From an uncultured Flavobacteriaceae bacterium (GTDB lineage Bacteria; Bacteroidota; Bacteroidia; Flavobacteriales; Flavobacteriaceae): a stretch of 64,000 nucleotides of DNA. Shown here in pieces: positions 62,101 to 64,000 of this stretch. The stretch spans positions 987,220 to 1,051,219 of the forward strand of contig CANNAC010000001.1 in the NCBI GenBank assembly GCA_947502495.1, written 5' to 3'. The position numbers were made by a program, and so were the translations under genes. The notes under the pieces were generated by a model. The model saw only the letters and a program-made list of their open reading frames with translations. It was not told where the DNA came from and did no database searches. Each line of letters opens with the position of its first letter. Positions within the stretch are counted from its first letter, which is position 1.

Positions 62101-64000
62101 ATTGTGGAAACACTACAGATATTACCGTAACGCTTAACTTTGGAGACGCTACTGGACCAGATCTTACTGCTTGTAATGTAGTAGATGAAACTATCGAGTG
62201 TGATGGAGCAAATAACGAAACTTTAGCAGATACTTGGAATGCAGATAACATTGCAGAACTTCAAGCTTGTGCTGATGATATTAATGTAACGATTACTTCC
62301 GATTATGTGTTCACTAACCTAGCTACAACTTGTGGTGCTGGTGGAACTATTCTAGTAACATATACGGCTACTGATGATTGTTTAAATACTTCTTCAGTTA
62401 TTGCAACGCTTACGCTTAACGATTCTATCGGTCCGGACTTAACGTCTTGTACTGTGGTAGATGAAACTATTGAATGTGATGGAACAAACAACGAAACACT
62501 TGCTAACGATTGGAATGCTGCTAACATATTAGCGCTGCAATCTTGTGGAACGGATGCTTGTGATACAGATGCTGTATTTGATGTAACTTCAGATTATGCT
62601 TTCACTAACCTGACTTCTACTTGTGGAGCTGGTGGTACAATTACAGTTACCTATACAGTTGCTGATGATTGTGATAATGAAACCATACTTGTTGCAATAC
62701 TTACGCTTAACGATTCTATCGGTCCTGACTTAACGTCTTGTACTGTAGAAGATGAAACGATTGAGTGTGACGGAACAAATAACGAAACTTTAGCAAACGA
62801 TTGGAATGCTGCGAACATACTTGCACTTCAATCTTGTGGTACGGATTCTTGTGATACAGATGCGGTATTTGATGTAACTTCAGATTATGCTTTTGCTAAC
62901 CTTGCTTCCACTTGCGGACTTGGTGGTACAATTACAGTTACCTATACCGTTGCTGATGATTGTGATAATGAAACAATACTTGTTGCTATTCTTACACTTA
63001 ATGATTCTATTGGTCCGGACTTATCTATTTGTACAGATGTAACAGATACGTCTGTAGATTGTACTGCAGATCAAAATGAAACAATTGCTGATGCTTGGCA
63101 TGCGGCTAACCTATTAGCTCTGGAATCTTGTGGTACAGATAGCTGTGATGCAGATGGTGCATTTGAGGTGACTTCTGATTATGACTTCAATAACTTAAAC
63201 GTGGTTTGTGGTCCTTGTGGTTCGCTTCCTGTTACCTATACCGTTGCTGATGATTGTGGAAACACTACAGATATCACAGTAACACTAAACTTCGGAGATG
63301 CTACTGGTCCAGATCTTACTGCTTGTAATGTAGTAGATGAAACGATTGAATGTGATGGAGCTAATAACGAAACTTTAGCAGATACTTGGAATGCAGATAA
63401 CATTGCAGAACTTCAAGCTTGTGCAGATGATATTAATGTAACAATTACTTCCGATTATGTGTTCACTAACCTAGCTACAACTTGTGGTGCTGGTGGAACT
63501 ATTCTAGTAACATATACGGCTACTGATGATTGTTTAAATACTTCTTCAGTAACTGCAACGCTTACGCTTAACGATTCTATCGGTCCAGATCTTACAGCTT
63601 GTACTGTGGTAGATGAAACGATTGAGTGTGATGGAACAAATAACGAAACTCTTGCTAACGACTGGAATGCTGCTAACATGCTTGCGCTGCAATCTTGTGG
63701 TACAGATGCTTGTGATACAGATGCTGTATTTGATGTAAGTTCAGATTATGCATTTACAAACCTTGCTGCTACTTGTGGCGCTGGTGGTACAATTACAGTT
63801 ACTTATACAGTTGCTGATGATTGTGATAATGAAACGATACTTGTTGCGGTTCTTACGCTTAACGATTCTATCGGTCCTGATCTTACAGCTTGTACTGTGG
63901 TAGATGAAACGATTGAATGTGACGGAACAAATAATGAAACTCTTGCTAACGACTGGAATGCTGCGAACATATTAGCACTTCAATCTTGTGGTACAGATAG
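56181..64000 (+). CDS. Giant secreted Cys-rich repeat protein (3' end outside window)
   Basis: The frame is open from ATG 56181 to the window edge (at least 2606 codons). A signal peptide (AIVVICLCFFSFNNLYSQ) is followed by a unique N-terminal region (about 30-540) containing GLYWTGRTSNSN and GYYGGWAMVVVYEN, and a DUF11-like segment (INPGETAQFDIDIHNNGNEA). The first repeat (about 545-635) is a standard HYR-type domain (NLTVECDGSGNTT ... DTTPPDL). After it come about twenty diverged repeats of about 96 aa, each with about six Cys (for example VVDETIECDGTNNET, LQSCGTDSCDTD, TCGAGGTI). Relatives are gliding-associated or adhesin-type proteins secreted by the type IX system; the sorting domain would lie beyond the window. 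Confidence 0.92.
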   Translation, partial: MKTFTNPLIKAIVVICLCFFSFNNLYSQVRVPFTQRTAADTPGQTVYSIKGDFTLIGNTNLTLQNYGTNTTNSNNTMVAVDVDGDTSTTNSSSANLNFSTENGAVEECSKVIYAGLYWTGRTSNSNVTLAKRSVKFKHANQTTYEDVVADASDIYFPGDNNMYAAYAEVTEIVKANGTGQYFTGNVEISTGNGGSTGYYGGWAMVVVYENDLMEWRDVTVFDGYAYLVGSQTTSNTLDVTGFNAIQNGPVNVKLGVIAGEGDRGISGDYLEIWEDKDNDGVIDTSLIPLFDEWTPLSHSGNSTGNFFNSSIQTGGNTRNPNLVNNTGLDISMFYIDNTNNDIIDNGATNTSFRYGSTQDTYIIFNIAMAIDAFVPSIDGQISINNIDGDTSVVEPYTINPGETAQFDIDIHNNGNEALENFLIQIPVPDTGIFVPGSIQYTVNAPANTTTAPYYDAAFGTNGGIIWQFGDLPEATNLSDVLASLSFEVEASANCQAFNPPNCSPIISLSSALMTGTGAVSQSPFFIKFNSGYQQAPCIAYPISEPIVISVIPSLEIDSAASNLTVECDGSGNTTAVNNWLTTAGNATVVGDCVITWTNNFAGLSENECGAAGSTTVTFTGTDSCGNTTTTSALLTIEDTTPPDLSNCSVTDEILECNGTDNETIADNWNAANLLALQTCPVDDCNTSPTYTVVSNYNFDNLISTCGAGGTIEVIYTGSDDCGNDASITAILTLNDSIGPDLSNCSVADEILECNGTDNQTIANNWNAANILALQTCPVDDCNATATYTVVSNYNFANLVSTCGAGGTIEVIYTGSDDCGNESSITATLTLNDSIGPDLSNCSVTDEILECNGTDNQTIANNWNAANILALQTCPVDDCNTTATYNVVSNYNFANLVSTCGAGGTIEVIYTGSDDCGNESSITATLTLNDSIGPDLTACTVADETIECDGTNNQSLADAWNTANLLALQSCGTDSCDTDAVFDVTSDYAFTNLAATCGAGGTITVTYTVADDCDNETILTATLTLNDSIGPDLTSCTVEDETIECDGTNNETLANDWNAANILALQSCGTDSCDTDAVFDVTSDYAFANLASTCGLGGTITVTYTVADDCDNETTLVAILTLNDSIGPDLSVCTDVTDTSVDCTADQNETIADAWHAANLLALESCGDDACDADGVFEVTSDYDFNNLNVVCGPCGSLPVTYTVADDCGNTSEITVTLNFGDATGPDLTACNVVDETIECDGANNETLADTWNADNIAELQACADDINVTITSDYVFTNLASTCGAGGTILVTYTATDDCLNTSSVIATLTLNDSIGPDLTACTVVDETIECDGTNNETLANDWNAANILALQSCGTDSCDTDAVFDVTSDYAFTNLAATCGAGGTITVTYTVADDCDNETILVAVLTLNDSIGPDLTACTVVDETIECDGTNNETLANDWNAANILALQSCGTDSCDTDAVFDVTSDYAFANLASTCGLGGTITVTYTVADDCDNETTLVAVLTLNDSIGPDLSVCTDVTDTSVDCTADQNETIADAWHAANLLALESCGTDSCDADGVFEVTSDYDFNNLNVVCGPCGSLPVTYTVADDCGNTSEITVTLNFGDATGPDLTACNVVDETIECDGANNETIADAWNADNIAELQACADDINVSITSDYVFTNLASTCGAGGTIQVTYTATDDCLNTSSVTATLTLNDSIGPDLTACTVVDETIECDGTNNETLANDWNAANILALQSCGTDACDTDAVFDVTSDYVFTNLASTCGAGGTILVTYIVSDDCDNETILTVTLTLEDSIGPDLTSCTVVDETIECDGTNNETIANDWNAANILALQSCGTDSCDTDAVFDVTSDYAFANLASTCGLGGTITVTYTVADDCDNATTLTAILTLNDSIGPDLSVCTDVTDTSVDCTADQNETIADAWHAANLLALESCGSDSCDADGVFEVTSDYDFNNLNVVCGPCGSLPVTYTVADDCGNTTDITVTLNFGDATGPDLTACNVVDETIECDGANNETLADTWNADNIAELQACADDINVTITSDYVFTNLATTCGAGGTILVTYTATDDCLNTSSVIATLTLNDSIGPDLTSCTVVDETIECDGTNNETLANDWNAANILALQSCGTDACDTDAVFDVTSDYAFTNLTSTCGAGGTITVTYTVADDCDNETILVAILTLNDSIGPDLTSCTVEDETIECDGTNNETLANDWNAANILALQSCGTDSCDTDAVFDVTSDYAFANLASTCGLGGTITVTYTVADDCDNETILVAILTLNDSIGPDLSICTDVTDTSVDCTADQNETIADAWHAANLLALESCGTDSCDADGAFEVTSDYDFNNLNVVCGPCGSLPVTYTVADDCGNTTDITVTLNFGDATGPDLTACNVVDETIECDGANNETLADTWNADNIAELQACADDINVTITSDYVFTNLATTCGAGGTILVTYTATDDCLNTSSVTATLTLNDSIGPDLTACTVVDETIECDGTNNETLANDWNAANMLALQSCGTDACDTDAVFDVSSDYAFTNLAATCGAGGTITVTYTVADDCDNETILVAVLTLNDSIGPDLTACTVVDETIECDGTNNETLANDWNAANILALQSCGTD
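57820..59570 (+). repeat. First part of the ~290-bp repeat array
   Basis: Six units of about 96 codons (first HYR-like unit, then units starting SNCSVTDEILECNG, SNCSVADEILECNG, SNCSVTDEILECNG, TACTVADETIECDG, TSCTVEDETIECDG). Boundaries are marked by LNDSIGPDL or DTTPPDL. Confidence 0.85.
59571..64000 (+). repeat. 1152-bp super-repeat, 3.85 copies to the window edge
   Basis: Four domains (B, C, A, A') repeat as a block. B begins at GTTTGTACAGATGTAAC-type sequence at 59571, 60723, 61875 and 63027, exactly 1152 bases apart. B has SVCTDVTDTSVDC, C has TACNVVDETIECDGANN, A and A' have DETIECDGTNN. The last copy is cut by the window end. Confidence 0.95.

Noticed and set aside
57162..63679. Many minus-strand reading frames of 70-130 codons (for example near 57162, 57797, 59999, 62027, 62303, 63455).
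   Set aside because: They are shadows of the giant plus-strand gene. Several recur with the same 1152-bp spacing as the repeat, so they only mirror its codon pattern.
59571..64000. CRISPR-like regular repeats.
   Set aside because: The periodic sequence is coding, units are 288 or 1152 bp, and there are no unique spacers of constant length.

Overview
The window looks like a chromosomal segment of a marine-type member of the Flavobacteriaceae (Bacteroidota). The DNA is AT-rich. Several genes have promoters of the Bacteroidota type (a TTG element 17-23 bases upstream of TAnnTTTG). Many products have typical flavobacterial counterparts: TlpA-like lipoproteins, CarboxypepD_reg and PorT-like envelope proteins, fused ThrA, KdnB, DUF3822, and a giant repetitive secreted protein. 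No tRNA or rRNA gene was recognised. The one RNA gene seen is rnpB (RNase P RNA), on the minus strand near 36.4-36.7 kb.

Layout. 0-21.5 kb is mostly housekeeping: the 3' end of clpC, hutH, a thioredoxin-fold lipoprotein, the NAD(P)HX repair enzyme, the threonine operon thrA-thrB-thrC, a K+/H+ antiporter, an acyltransferase, gcvT-glsA-epimerase-PCD, a YebC protein and a CarboxypepD_reg protein. 21.6-27.4 kb (minus) is a tightly overlapping five-gene operon. In transcription order it encodes a 1017-residue protein with nineteen 29-residue helical repeats and a C-terminal HELTH motif, a gingipain-like (C25) protein without signal peptide, an acyl carrier protein, a complete ketosynthase, and a short ketosynthase-like protein. 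Two copies of a structured element of about 70 bp flank it. I consider this the best candidate for an undescribed system. 27.9-31.7 kb (minus) is a kdsB-HAD-CAT-like-kdnB-acyltransferase operon, probably for Kdo/8-amino-Kdo and lipid A work. 31.9-36.1 kb holds DUF4126, a RecD-like helicase and a membrane protein-DUF3822-rsmD operon.

36.7-45.4 kb is an accessory block in which every gene is on the minus strand. It holds small membrane proteins, a secreted amidohydrolase, a decayed gene, a CPBP protease, a LytTR regulator, secreted proteins of unknown function, a ParE-like toxin with its antitoxin and a BatD-like protein. Long imperfect palindromes with a shared core sit between the genes, so the block resembles an integron-like cassette array without an integrase in view.

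45.7-55.3 kb returns to core functions: dnaX, a lipoprotein, an ABC exporter pair, miaE, two tandem beta-barrel proteins, and the polyphosphate set sixA / ppk1-ppx. 55.7-64 kb begins with a small secreted protein, followed 10 bases later by a giant secreted Cys-rich repeat protein that runs off the window. Its last 4.4 kb repeats with an exact 1152-bp period (four Ig/HYR-like domains per period).
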